Source of the DNA: Stramenopiles sp. TOSAG23-3
Lineage: Eukaryota > Sar
Direction: 5' to 3'
Assembly: GCA_900128585.1 (NCBI GenBank)
Contig: LT642346.1
Location: 1-21,937 of the forward strand
Length of the DNA stretch: 21,937 bases
Positions 1 through 8,700 of the stretch are shown here, in pieces (position 1 is the stretch's first letter; each line of letters starts with the position of its first letter). A program made the translations under genes and the position numbers. The notes under the pieces were generated by a model that worked only from the letters and a program-made list of their open reading frames with translations, was not told where the DNA came from and searched no databases.

Positions 1-153
1 TATAAAATTGTTTTCACCACACGCCGAAAGCTTTGCAAGTATTATAAGTTAATTGCGGATGATATGAAATATTGAAGAAATCGTTAAATTTTTGTACAGA
101 TTTTGTGTCATAAACCTAATTTTCGGACATTTTGACCCCCCCCCCTCACTCTC
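1..153. other. AT-rich spacer at window edge, downstream of NOB1
   Basis: This is the presumed 3' flank of NOB1, which is on the minus strand. It is AT-rich and I see no coding potential in it. A run of ten C residues lies at 136-145, just outside the NOB1 stop codon (TTA on the plus strand at 154-156). No AATAAA signal for the minus strand is visible here, so the NOB1 transcript end is unknown. Confidence 0.5.
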
Positions 154-1653
154 TTAGAAATACCTTCCGTTCTTGTTCTTCTTCTTCTTCCCCCTGCGCT
201 CTCGGCCCCGCTGAGCGTTCGGGTTCCGCCGGCCTACCCCAACGGTGAGCCCTGTGGTGGCGTACTGGTTCAACCCGAACTGCTTCCCAATGTCTTCCCC
301 GAACAGGCTTTCCATCTTGTCCTTCTTCTTTGCCTGCATTCGCCACTGGCCAGTCATCATCTGGTCCTCCCGGAGCAGGAGGCCCTGGTCCCGCCGCCCC
401 CCCTTTGTCTTTGCGATGGCGAACTTGGTCCCACGCGTCTTGATCTTGTAATTCTTCTTGAAGCCGTACCGAAGGCTCCCGTCGTCCCCGACGTAGACCG
501 ACAGCTTTGTCATCGTTGCGTTTCCGCATCGGGGGCAAAACATTTTGTCCATCTTTGAGGTTATGTTGTAGCACGCAATGCAGCGAAGGACCCACTGCTT
601 TAGCCTTCGAATGGCGACCCCGCGGATAGAGAACAGGCCCAGGCCCATCTGCATCAGGACGTTTTGCATGGCAAAGTCCACCGTGACGCACCCGACGGCC
701 CGGTTCAGGTCGTTGGCTTCGGCGTTGACGTCGTTCGAGGACGCCTGCGGCGTCCGCCGGTTTTTGTTCCTGCGGCGCCCGGCCGTCCCCCACGTCGCCC
801 CCTCCAGCTCTGCCAAGTTGTGCTCCCCGATCCACCCGACCCCGTCGTCCTCCTCCTCGCCGCCTTCGACCAGCTGGGTCACGATGCTCGTCTTGTGCGC
901 GTTCAGGATTCTGGAAGAGTACGGCGCGTCGCTCGATTTCTCCGACGTCGCGGCGGGGGCCACGCTAGGCGTTTCCACGACGGCAACGGCCGGGGCCGTC
1001 TTCGGCTCCGCGGCGCCGTAGACGACGGCGAGCTTTGCCGGGGCCTTGACTTCGGCCGGCTTTTTCGACGCCATGGACGCGTAGGAAAACGGCGCCTTTG
1101 CCCCGGCCGTAGGCCCCGGCGGCACGCCTCGGCCTTCCTCGGCGGGAACCTCCGCCGGGGCCGGGACAGTCACCGGCGGCTCGGCTTCCCCGGCCCTGAC
1201 GGCCTTCGCCGTGACGGGGGCGTCGTCCGTCTCCTCGTTCTCCTGGGCCCCTGGCTTGGCCATGGCCGCACGCATTCGCTCGACCGTCATGGGTTCCTTC
1301 CGCAGATGATCGACCCCCCCGCACTCCTCCTTTTCTAACATGTACGCCAGCGCCAACACTTTGGTGTCCGGGACGCTCAGGCCTCTAAGGTCCCCCGTCT
1401 TTCGGGCGAACTGCATGATGGCATTCATCGCCTCCCCGGACGGCACCCGTGTCTTCAAGTTGTACGGCAAAGTGTCCAGAACGTGCCTCGACTTTGAGTC
1501 ACGAATTTCATCCAAGACTTCCTGGACGGTCCAAAAATTCTCCGCCAAATGCTCCAGCCTTTCGGCCTTTATTATCGCACCGGAGTCCACCACCAAATGT
1601 TTCAAAATGTTCGTTTCCCCCTCCTGTTTTCTCAGCGTGTTTGCAAACTCCAT
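154..1653 (-). CDS. NOB1: NOB1, PIN-domain endonuclease of 40S ribosome maturation
   Basis: NOB1 makes the final cut at the 3' end of 18S rRNA (site D) in cytoplasmic pre-40S particles. The 499-residue product has an N-terminal PIN domain at about 17-107. It carries the acidic residues expected for metal binding: D23 in VVDSG, E49 in EVLDEI and D96 in LSVPDTKVLALAY. A low-complexity Ala/Pro/Lys/Glu linker covers about 125-250. The conserved block GCVTVDFAMQNVLMQMGL and a zinc ribbon follow (C358-x2-C361-x11-C373-x2-C376), then a Lys/Arg-rich tail ending GRYF. The product is longer than human NOB1 (about 410 residues), mainly through the linker. I chose the methionine at 1653 (MEFANTL) because the frame upstream of it reads through an (AT)n repeat into composition-biased residues. 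The neighbour TIM22 is divergent. The family call is very secure. Confidence 0.96.
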   Translation of the reverse strand: MEFANTLRKQEGETNILKHLVVDSGAIIKAERLEHLAENFWTVQEVLDEIRDSKSRHVLDTLPYNLKTRVPSGEAMNAIMQFARKTGDLRGLSVPDTKVLALAYMLEKEECGGVDHLRKEPMTVERMRAAMAKPGAQENEETDDAPVTAKAVRAGEAEPPVTVPAPAEVPAEEGRGVPPGPTAGAKAPFSYASMASKKPAEVKAPAKLAVVYGAAEPKTAPAVAVVETPSVAPAATSEKSSDAPYSSRILNAHKTSIVTQLVEGGEEEDDGVGWIGEHNLAELEGATWGTAGRRRNKNRRTPQASSNDVNAEANDLNRAVGCVTVDFAMQNVLMQMGLGLFSIRGVAIRRLKQWVLRCIACYNITSKMDKMFCPRCGNATMTKLSVYVGDDGSLRYGFKKNYKIKTRGTKFAIAKTKGGRRDQGLLLREDQMMTGQWRMQAKKKDKMESLFGEDIGKQFGLNQYATTGLTVGVGRRNPNAQRGRERRGKKKKNKNGRYF

Positions 1654-1662
1654 GTTTCCACG

Positions 1663-1682
1663 ATATATATATATATATATAT
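1663..1682. repeat. (AT)10 dinucleotide repeat in the NOB1 5' flank
   Basis: A perfect AT dinucleotide run starts 10 bases upstream of the NOB1 start codon. It lies in the presumed 5' untranslated region or core promoter. It also explains why the open frame seems to extend upstream with an Ile-Tyr repeat. Confidence 0.9.
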
Positions 1683-1915
1683 GTATACTGTATAGAACGG
1701 TGGGTAAAAAAACGAGCAAGCGAGAAGTTCGGTCGTTCGTTCGTTCGGTCGATCGCCCAATACGGTACGAAACGAAACGTGCAAAAGGGAAATGTATAAA
1801 AAGGTGCCAAAGGGTTAACAAAAAATCGATTGATTTCAGTATAGTGGTACCCAACCCAATCTACAATAAAAGCAATCGTACGATCAAACATACGTTCACC
1901 AAACCCTCTTTAAAT

Positions 1916-1982
1916 TTCGTTTCGATTCGTTTCAATTCGTTTCGATTCGATTCGATTCGTTTCGATTCGATTCGATTCGATC
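1916..1982. repeat. TTCGA-type pentamer array
   Basis: This is an imperfect tandem array of TTCGA/TTTCGA/TTCAA units between NOB1 and TIM22. A short echo of the same word, on the opposite strand (GAATC, CGAATC), appears near 2200-2214. A different pentamer array (ATCCG/ATCCA) sits in the next divergent spacer at 5483-5517. Confidence 0.8.
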
Positions 1983-2022
1983 TTTGAGAAGATTCTTCTT
2001 TCTTTCTTTGAGAAGATTCTTC
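1982..2022. repeat. 17-base direct repeat, two copies 24 bases apart
   Basis: The word CTTTGAGAAGATTCTTC occurs at 1982-1998 and again at 2006-2022. Its core, GAAGATTCTTC, is close to an inverted repeat (GAAGA..TCTTC). That could be a protein-binding site or simply replication slippage. Confidence 0.75.
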
Positions 2023-2569
2023 CTCATTGAAACAAAACAAACAACAAGAATACCCTATCTAAAATATGCTTATATAAATACTTATAAACAATAAACAATA
2101 CTAAAATATAAAAGTGTTTCTCTTAAAAACGTTCATTTCTTCGTTCTCTAAAAGACAATACAACTACAATATACCTATGAATAAATTTTATGAAAAGTTG
2201 AATCGAATCGAATCTTCCTCGATGATTCTAAACCATTCATTTAATTAACATAAAAATAGCATAGAACAAAATAAACCATAATTAAGGATTTAAGTACATA
2301 GATATTAGAAGGATTGTATTTGTATTCTCTTTTAGATTAAAGATGGATGATCGGAGGAGAATGAAAGAACGAAAGAAAGAAAAAAAGAAAATTATTAAAA
2401 AAGTTTTTAGAAAACGAAACGAAATGAAAAAGTATTTGTTTTTGTTTTTTCATTCGTATATATCCTCTATTCAATTCAATTCGAACATTTTGTTTTGGTT
2501 GTTTTTGCTTTGCTTTCCCCCTTTCGTATATATAGTTACATAGTTGTAGTTTATTGCAAGGAAAGGATT

Positions 2570-3217
2570 ATGGAGGGCGAAAGCAAGAATAGTAATAGTA
2601 GTGGTAGTAGTAATGAGATTGGAGGAGGGGGTCCACCGCCGTTGCCCAATTTTGTGCCTTTGCCAGGTACGGGTGTAGTACCCCCCGGTTCACCACAAGG
2701 GAATTTAAACATGTCCCATGCACAGAACCAGTTGTATCGGGACATTCCAGACTGGATGCCCCAGCCTCCCGTCGTCCCGAGGGACCCAATGTCGTTCATG
2801 GAGTCCTGCGTTATGAAAGGTTTAGTGAGTGTACCGGTCGGGTGGGGCCTTGGGTTAGCTTTTGGCGTGTTGATCGCCTCGTGGGAGTCGATGTCCCCGC
2901 CAATACTAATGCCGGGGGTCCCAGAGCCACCGTCCCGTCCGTGGCGGGAAGAGTTCAGGGCGGCAGGGATAACGATGCGGCGAAAGTCGACGTCTTGGTC
3001 GAAGAATTTCGCCTTGGTGACGGGGGTATACTCTGGAACGGAATGTTTGCTGGAACGGCAGCGCGCAAAGCACGATATTGTGAACCACGGCGCCGCCGGG
3101 TGTGCCACCGGGGCCGTCCTTGCCGCAAAGCACGGCCCTCATGCCGCTTGCATGGGGTGCCTGGGGTTTGCCGCCTTCTCCTTGGTGATAGAAACGGTCA
3201 TGGCAAAGGACCATTGA
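2570..3217 (+). CDS. TIM22: TIM22, channel subunit of the carrier translocase
   Basis: TIM22 forms the pore of the inner-membrane complex that inserts metabolite carriers and other multispanning proteins into mitochondria. The 215-residue product belongs to the Tim17/Tim22/Tim23 family. A Ser/Asn/Gly/Pro-rich, low-complexity N-terminus (about 1-70) precedes four hydrophobic segments near 84-104, 145-160, 173-188 and 190-208. The first is Gly-rich (VGWGLGLAFGVLIAS). The two cysteines typical of TIM22 are present: C80 in ESCVMKG before the first segment and C159 in TECLLERQR after the second. The block MRRKSTSWSKNFALVTG matches the family's matrix loop and second helix. I chose the start at 2570 because the longer frame from 2495 runs through AT-rich spacer. 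TIM17 and TIM23 lack this cysteine pair, so TIM22 is the best call. Confidence 0.94.
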   Translation: MEGESKNSNSSGSSNEIGGGGPPPLPNFVPLPGTGVVPPGSPQGNLNMSHAQNQLYRDIPDWMPQPPVVPRDPMSFMESCVMKGLVSVPVGWGLGLAFGVLIASWESMSPPILMPGVPEPPSRPWREEFRAAGITMRRKSTSWSKNFALVTGVYSGTECLLERQRAKHDIVNHGAAGCATGAVLAAKHGPHAACMGCLGFAAFSLVIETVMAKDH

Positions 3218-3312
3218 GAACGTGTGGCGTGCGTGTAATATAGAGAAGGTATAGGTAGGGGGGGTGGGTGTGGTTAGGGAATGGTTGAGAAGGAGAAGTG
3301 GGAGGTGGAAGC

Positions 3313-3340
3313 ACGGACGGACGAACGGACGGACGGACGG
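3313..3340. repeat. GGAC tetranucleotide repeat
   Basis: Short tandem GGAC units with one GAAC variant lie about 100 bases after the TIM22 stop, probably in its 3' untranslated region. A shorter similar GGAC stretch occurs at about 3858-3872, after the UEV stop on the other strand. Confidence 0.75.
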
Positions 3341-3387
3341 ACTGAACTGAACGGTGACGCGGGATATATTGTTTTTAAAAGCGATCG

Positions 3388-3393
3388 AATAAA
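3388..3393 (+). promoter_or_regulatory. Candidate poly(A) signal for TIM22
   Basis: An AATAAA hexamer lies 171 bases after the TIM22 stop. A second copy is at 3614-3619. It is unknown whether this organism uses AATAAA, so this is only a candidate. Confidence 0.25.
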
Positions 3394-3836
3394 GCGGGGA
3401 GCGACCGAGCGAAAGAAAATCGCCAATTTTTGAAGAAAGAAACAGGTTGTTTCATGTCTCCTTCTTGTGTTTGTATCTTCGTTTGAATCAGATTGAAACG
3501 AAAAGAGAGGGCATGGCAGGGAACGGGGTGCGTTCGAGGGGGTTTTCCCCAGAGGAGAAGGAAATAAGTTTGAATAGAGAGAGAGATGAAATATTTGAGG
3601 ATTGAGAGGAGTGAATAAAAAAATTATATATTCATTTTTGCTTTTCATTAGGTGCCACCAAGCATGTTTTTGTAAATTCTATTAAACAGTAAAGAGAGTA
3701 AAATTAATCGGTAAGATTAAGAAGGGTTTGAGTCAATTTTACGTCTCGTTGTGTAACTGAACACTCATTTTATCTCACCAAGAATTTATACTCTTAAATA
3801 TAGAAATATGTATAACGAATGATACACCTACTCTGT

Positions 3837-3842
3837 TTTATT
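3837..3842 (-). promoter_or_regulatory. Candidate poly(A) signal for the UEV gene
   Basis: TTTATT on the plus strand reads AATAAA on the minus strand, 94 bases beyond the UEV stop codon. The support is the motif and its position only. Confidence 0.25.
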
Positions 3843-3935
3843 GAAAACTTCCTGGGAAGGATGGACGGACGGACTGACTGAAACCAAATCCTATACATGG
3901 CTTACGCTCTCCCTCCCTCCCATAACTTGACCGTC

Positions 3936-4388
3936 TTATCCAAGGTTGATGTCTGCAAAGGCAGAGTCTTGGGAGGGTTGGTTTCGAAAGTCCATTTGCA
4001 AAATTTGTTTTCTCAGGCCGACGAGGCATCTCGCAATCGTGCTGCTCTGAGGGTTCCACCCACCGCTCATCTCTGGGACGGCCCGGGCGTTGACGAGCCC
4101 AGTCTTGGAGTCGACGCACCGAAGGTTGATTTTGGTAACAAACTGGATCTTAGGGGCCTCGAACGGGTACCGGTCGGTCGCAAAGATCTTAATGGACCAC
4201 ATGCGTTCCCCCTGGGGACCGATGATCATGGCATGCCACTTGTGCAGGAACAAGTCTGGGTTCTCTGGCGATTCAATCCCATAAGTAATAAAGTTCGCGT
4301 GGTTCTGGTCCTGTATTCCTTTGCCCTTTTCCCCGTCTTCGTACTCTTGGAGCAGTTTGAAATTTCTAGGAACGATGATTTGTGCCAT
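3936..4388 (-). CDS. UEV1: Ubiquitin E2 variant (UEV1/MMS2 type), catalytically inactive
   Basis: UEV proteins pair with Ubc13 and place the acceptor ubiquitin so that Lys63-linked chains form, for DNA damage tolerance and signalling. The 150-residue product is a complete UBC fold. It begins VPRNFKLLQEYEDGEKGKG as MMS2/UEV1 do. It continues with WHAMIIGPQG (46-60 region), a YPFEAPKIQFVTKINL block (74-89) and TGLVNARAVPEM (96-107). The position of the E2 catalytic cysteine is occupied by N100, and the HPN motif is missing, as expected for a UEV. C91 is nearby but nine residues too early to be the active-site cysteine. The C-terminal helix region (QSSTIARCLVGLRKQI) matches the family. The start at 4388 gives the expected N-terminus and length. 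The partner Ubc13 is not in this window. Confidence 0.93.
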   Translation of the reverse strand: MAQIIVPRNFKLLQEYEDGEKGKGIQDQNHANFITYGIESPENPDLFLHKWHAMIIGPQGERMWSIKIFATDRYPFEAPKIQFVTKINLRCVDSKTGLVNARAVPEMSGGWNPQSSTIARCLVGLRKQILQMDFRNQPSQDSAFADINLG

Positions 4389-4674
4389 TGCCGTTGTGTT
4401 TAAATGCGTGCGTGCGTGTGTTTTGTTGTTGTTGTCACCGCCCTGCTAAATTATTATTACTATCACCACCCGTATCTACAAACAAGTACGGAAGCTGCGT
4501 CCTATAAACAAAAAAGCTTATGAACAAAAAGTAAATCCGTGCACAAAAAGACGAAGGATGGAAGGAAAGAAAGAAAGAACAAGACGATAACAGAGACGAA
4601 TCAATTATAGCAAACCTCTGAAGATAAATCGCAGAGGTGAATGAATTATGAATTATGATCTTTATCTTGATTTG

Positions 4675-4698
4675 ATTCATTCATTCATTCATTCATTC
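4675..4698. repeat. (ATTC)6 tetranucleotide repeat
   Basis: Six perfect ATTC units stand at the left edge of the long pyrimidine tract. Confidence 0.9.
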
Positions 4699-4747
4699 CT
4701 TTCTTCTCTTTCTTCCTTTTTTGATTTGATTTGATGATTTGTGCGTG

Positions 4748-5016
4748 TTCTTCTTGTTTCTTCTTGTTTCTTCTTCTTCTTCTTCTTCTTCTTCTTCTTC
4801 TTCTTTCTTTCTTCTTTCTTTCTTTCTTCTTCTTTCTTTTTTCTTTTTTCTTCTTTCTTCTTTCTTCTTTCTTCTTTCTTCTTTCTTCTTTCTTCTTTCT
4901 TCTTTCTTCTTTCTTCTTTTTTTATCTTCTTCTTTCTTCTTTCTTTCTTTCTTCTTTCTTCTTTCTTCTTTCATTTAATTTTTCTTCTTCTTCTTCTTTC
5001 TTTCTTCTTTCTTTTA
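4748..5016. repeat. Long polypyrimidine tract, CTT microsatellite
   Basis: About 270 bases are almost entirely C and T on the plus strand. The tract contains (TTC)12 at 4768-4803, mixed TTTC/TTC, and ten perfect CTTCTTT heptamers at 4850-4919. It is interrupted near 4921-4924 and 4973-4980 by short AT-rich words. Mirror-symmetric purine/pyrimidine tracts of this kind can form triplex DNA, but nothing in the sequence proves a role. Confidence 0.92.
4850..4919. repeat. CTTCTTT heptamer minisatellite, 10 copies
   Basis: Ten perfect copies of the 7-base unit CTTCTTT lie head to tail. Three more perfect copies occur at 5153-5173, about 230 bases to the right, so the two arrays share an origin or the unit is recurrently amplified. 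Confidence 0.9.
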
Positions 5017-5202
5017 TTTAATTTTTTACATAATTAAATAATACATAGAAATAGTATTAGAAATCAGACGAAAGAAAGAAAGAATTCATTTCAAATAATA
5101 AATAAAATTTTAAATCGATCTTCTTCTTCTGCAAAAAAACCCTTCTTTTCTTCTTCTTTCTTCTTTCTTCTTTCTTCGCGTTTCGCGTACCTCGTAGTTA
5201 GA

Positions 5203-5234
5203 GTTAGGGTTTTAAACACCATTAAAACCCTAAC
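5203..5234. repeat. Perfect 13-base inverted repeat of telomere-like sequence
   Basis: The left arm GTTAGGGTTTTAA (5203-5215) and right arm TTAAAACCCTAAC (5222-5234) are exact reverse complements around a six-base loop. Both arms contain AACCCTAA/TTAGGGTT, the core of telomere repeats and of the plant telo-box promoter word (AAACCCTAA). It lies about 510 bases upstream of the large gene and 815 upstream of UEV. It may be a binding site for a Myb/TRB-type factor or a relic of telomeric DNA inserted at a break. Confidence 0.8.
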
Positions 5235-5482
5235 ACCTAACACACACCATCGAAAATCTAACGGCCAATTCATTAAAATGTTTTATACATGAATAAACAT
5301 AAGATGAATGATAGTATTATTATATTAATAAATAATATTTGTTTATGTATTATGTATTATGATTATATTTTGGTTCCTTCTTTCTTTTCTGCCTTTCTTC
5401 CTTTCTGTGTCCTGTGTCCCCGTTGGAAAGAAGAAAAGAAAGAAGAAGAAAGAAAGAAAGAAAGAAAAGAAAGTAAAATGTA

Positions 5483-5517
5483 ATCCGATCCGATCCGATC
5501 CGATCCAATCCAATCCA
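5483..5517. repeat. ATCCG/ATCCA pentamer array
   Basis: Four ATCCG units are followed by ATCCA units in tandem, about 230 bases upstream of the large gene's start codon. Confidence 0.85.
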
Positions 5518-5745
5518 CAATCCAATGGGGGTGGGGTATCCAGGGGGATGGTTTGTTATAGAGGTTAGGAAACGAAAAGGAGAAAATTGAGTGCATTGAT
5601 TGAAATTGAAGTTCTTGAAGTTTCGGATTGAATTTGTTTTTTTGTTTTGTCTGGTTTTGTTTTTGTCGCTGGTTTAGGTTTAGGTTGGAAACGTTTACGT
5701 TTTGCGCGTTTGTTAGCGTTTGGTTGCGTTCGTTTGGTGGCAATA

Positions 5746-8700
5746 ATGTCTCGTTCGCAACGGCAGCGTTCGGGGAATAATATGATGGAGGATTCGTTGG
5801 ACTCCATGTCCATGTCGATGACCGGGTCTGCGATTCTTTCGCCGGGAGGGAAGGACGGGGAGAGTTCGGCGCCGTCGAACCGGGGGCGACGGGGAGGGCC
5901 GGCGGTGTCCCTCCGTTCGCGGCGGGGGGGCGACCTGTCCGCGGCGGACAGGGTGTACGCCCACCTGTCCCACGTCGGCGGAACCACGTTTCACAACCCA
6001 GAGATGGACGACCCGGTCGACCGAACGAGGAGCATCATGTCGAACGACTCGTTCATCAGCGCGGCCGCGGCCCTGCCGACCCGGGGGAACTGGGCGGCCC
6101 CGACGAGCCTGTTCGTTGGGGACAAGCCCCAGCGCCCGAAGGAGCAGATGGCCCACGCGGCCTCCGCCGCGCAGCTCATCCCGGGCCGGGCGGACTACGC
6201 TGGGGGAAGGAACGGGAGAATGTTCTCGAGCGCGTCTACGGGGCAGATCGGGGGGGGGGCACGGGGGAGCGGGGCGAAGCTCCCCGAGCCTCCCGCCCCC
6301 CTGGCGATCACCAAGGCCCAGGACGGGACGTGGCAGTACGTGGGCCTGGTCGGCACGGCGCTGGAGATCCCGCCGACGCGGCGGGAGATCCTTGCCCTAG
6401 AGGCCAAGTTCAAGGCGATCGCGTCGTACGGGCGCACGGCCGGCCTGCGCAGCCGGGGCGGGAACGTCGCCGGCGGCGAGGGCGAGGACGGCCAGAACGC
6501 GGAGCAGGAGCTAAAGAAGGCCCTCAAGGGCGCCGGGGACGAGCTCAGCGCCATGTTCGAGCAGGAGATCATGGCCATTCGGCAGGAGGTCGACGGGCTC
6601 TTCACCCGGCTCTCGCCGATGGGGAACTCGACCGTCCACGAGCGGGACGTCCTCGTCCAGAGCGTCTTCGAGCAGAAGTGGACCGACCTGGTGTTCGGGG
6701 AGATCCAGGGACACATTGGGGTCACCTGCATGGAGCAGGGCCGGACCCTGACCCAGCTCCGGAAGCGCTACGCGTCCGCGTACAACGGGCAGCAGGACGT
6801 CCTCCACAGCGCCCTGCGGCTGCTCGACGCGTCGCAGGACGAGAACGACCGGCTGCGGGGCCGCCTCGTCGAGCTCGAGAAGCGCCACCAGAGCGCGGAG
6901 AAGGACGCGGAGAACGCCACGGCCGTCGCGCTCGAGAAACTGAGGTCCGAGATGCAGGAGCTGGTCGACGAGGCCGAGGCGCGCGCGGACCTGTCCCGAT
7001 CCCAGCAGGACAAGATGAGCGACACCCTTCGTACCCTGAACGGGATCTTTGTCCAGATGCGCAGCGACACCGACAACGCGCGCGTCGCCGACCTGCGGGA
7101 CGCCTGCTCGACCATGGAGAAGCGCCTGACGGAGCGGGAGAAGGAGCTCGTGATCCTTCGCCCCCTCAAGAGCGTCAACGACCAGCTCCAGGAGACCTGC
7201 GATGCGCAGGAGTCCAAGATACAGAGCCTGTCCAAGGAGCTCGAGCAGATCCGGCAGGAGCTGGGCCAGCGGGACGCCATGGTCTCCGACCTGATGCGCC
7301 AGGAAGGGGAGCGGCTGTCCGCGGTGGAGCTCGCGATCGCAAGCGGGACGGCCGCCCCGGGCCAGGCGGGCGCGGCGACGGCCCCCGCCGCGGGCGGTGC
7401 GGCGACCGCGAGCGGCCTGCCCCTTCCGGCCGACGTGAAGCGCGTCGAGGCGCTCGTCAAGGACGTCGACCAGATGCTGGGCGGTGAGGTCAAGAAGCGC
7501 CTGCCCTGCGCCGGGTACAGGATCCTGCTGCCGAACCTCATGGGCTTTCGGCCCGAACGGTCAAGGCAGTGGGTCCTGCGCGTGGGCCGCGCGATCGTTC
7601 GCGCCAAGATGAAGGACGACGCGCTGGCCACCCGCAACGGGCGCCTCCGCGTCCGGTTCCCCGAGTTCGTGTACTCGTGGTTCCAGCCGAGCGCGGAGAA
7701 CCTGGCGAGCAAGCCCGCCGAGACGCGGGACGAGATCACCGCCGAAGCGGACGAGGACCGCTGGGGTCTGTACTATGGCGTGAAGCGCCTGGCAAGGGAG
7801 CTCCCCGAGATGAGGCTGTTCTACAACTTCCTCGACGAGAAGTACGGGGAGGATGAGCTCACGTTCTACCTTCACTGCCTTCGCGTGGTGGACGTCGAGG
7901 CCTGGACCAAAGGGATGGGCGGCGTCGACTGGGGCGGCGTCCTGATCGAGGCGAACAACGTCATGCAGATGCGGGACGAGGACCAGCGGGCGGGGCGAAA
8001 AGGCATCGGCGGTGGGGACGGGAGCGTCGTCAAGGGCGCCCCGGACGACTCGGACGAGGAGGAGGACGACGAGGCCGAGGGGGCGGTCCCGCGCGTGATA
8101 TTCATCACCGTGGCCGCGGCGGAGAAGGTCGTGAAGGAGATCATGTCGAAGAGCACGAAGCAAGAGAAGACGGCGCTCGTCCGCCGCCTGACGTCGAAGG
8201 CCGTCGCGGTCGAGCTGACCAAAACGGCGGAGTACCGCATGGAGCACGGCGGCGAGGACGACGACGAGGGCGGCGAGGGCAAGGCGGAGGTCGACGTGTT
8301 GGAGGAGGACCCCGAAGAGCGCAAGGCACGGCGAAAGAAGGAGAAGGAGGCCCAGAAGAAGCTCTCTGGCATCACGACGGCGTGCGTGGAGGTCGGGGGG
8401 CTGCTCCGCGGGCTTCTCCAGGAGTACCGGGAGGAGCAGGCCCACCGGCGCGCGGCCATCCGCTTGATGTTCCAGACCGCGATGAACCCCGGGCAGAAGG
8501 ACGACGAGGACGAGGACGCCCCGCCGATGATCGCGGCCGTAGACATGCAGCAGTTCGCCGCCATGGTCGAGTCGCTCCACAGCAAGGTGACCGCAACGAC
8601 CGTGGCGTCCCTGTACCGCGACGCCCACCAGCTCGGCGAGGACGAGGTGACCTTCGAAAGCTTCATGCAGGCTGCCGAGAAGAGGCAGTTTTTCAGCGAG

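Larger units (their letters stand above)
1654..2569. other. Divergent spacer between NOB1 and TIM22, AT-rich with simple repeats
   Basis: This 916-base spacer separates two start codons, so it should hold both promoters. It contains an (AT)10 run next to the NOB1 start, a GTTC/GTTCG-rich stretch at about 1733-1753, a TTCGA pentamer array and a 17-base direct repeat. The rest is AT-rich. Small open frames here, such as one at 2343-2543, are Lys/Phe-rich and look like chance. I recognise no RNA gene. Confidence 0.6.
3218..3935. other. Convergent spacer between TIM22 and the UEV gene
   Basis: This 718-base region is flanked by two 3' ends. It holds a GGAC/GGACGAAC repeat at about 3313-3340 and candidate AATAAA signals at 3388-3393 and 3614-3619 for TIM22, and at 3837-3842 (minus strand) for UEV. 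The middle is purine-rich. No convincing coding frame was seen. The 124-codon minus-strand frame at 3274-3648 is Ser/Phe/Pro-rich and resembles nothing I know. Confidence 0.5.
4389..5745. other. Divergent spacer between UEV and the large axonemal-type gene
   Basis: This 1357-base spacer lies between two start codons. Going left to right it holds (ATTC)6, (TTC)12, a CTTCTTT heptamer array, further CTT-rich sequence, an inverted repeat built on telomere-like words, a second short CTTCTTT array, a purine stretch at about 5428-5474, ATCCG/ATCCA pentamers and a T/G-rich leader before the large gene. Frames here are Ser/Phe or Lys/Glu homopolymers caused by the repeats. No gene was seen. Confidence 0.6.

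Noticed and set aside
1654-1854. 67-residue N-terminal extension of NOB1
   Set aside because: It runs through (AT)10 and an AT-rich spacer, encodes an Ile-Tyr repeat, and is absent from the family.
2495-2569. 25-residue N-terminal extension of TIM22
   Set aside because: It lies in T-rich spacer. TIM22 does not use a cleaved presequence, and the ATG at 2570 gives a normal family N-terminus.
4113-4115. C91 of the UEV protein as a possible catalytic cysteine
   Set aside because: It is nine residues before the aligned active-site position (N100) and not in an HPN/GxICL context, so the protein is a UEV and not an active E2.
4851-4919. Regular repeat spacing considered as a CRISPR-like array
   Set aside because: The units are contiguous 7-mers with no spacers, in eukaryotic DNA; it is a minisatellite.
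4693-5037. Lys/Glu-rich and Ser/Phe-rich open frames over the pyrimidine tract
   Set aside because: They are direct translations of TTC/TTTC repeats in every frame, with no ordinary protein composition.
6330-7487. Long shifted frames within the large axonemal-type gene
   Set aside because: They are Arg/Gly/Pro/Ala-rich shadows of a GC-rich gene; the main frame has coiled coil, IQ and EF-hand motifs.
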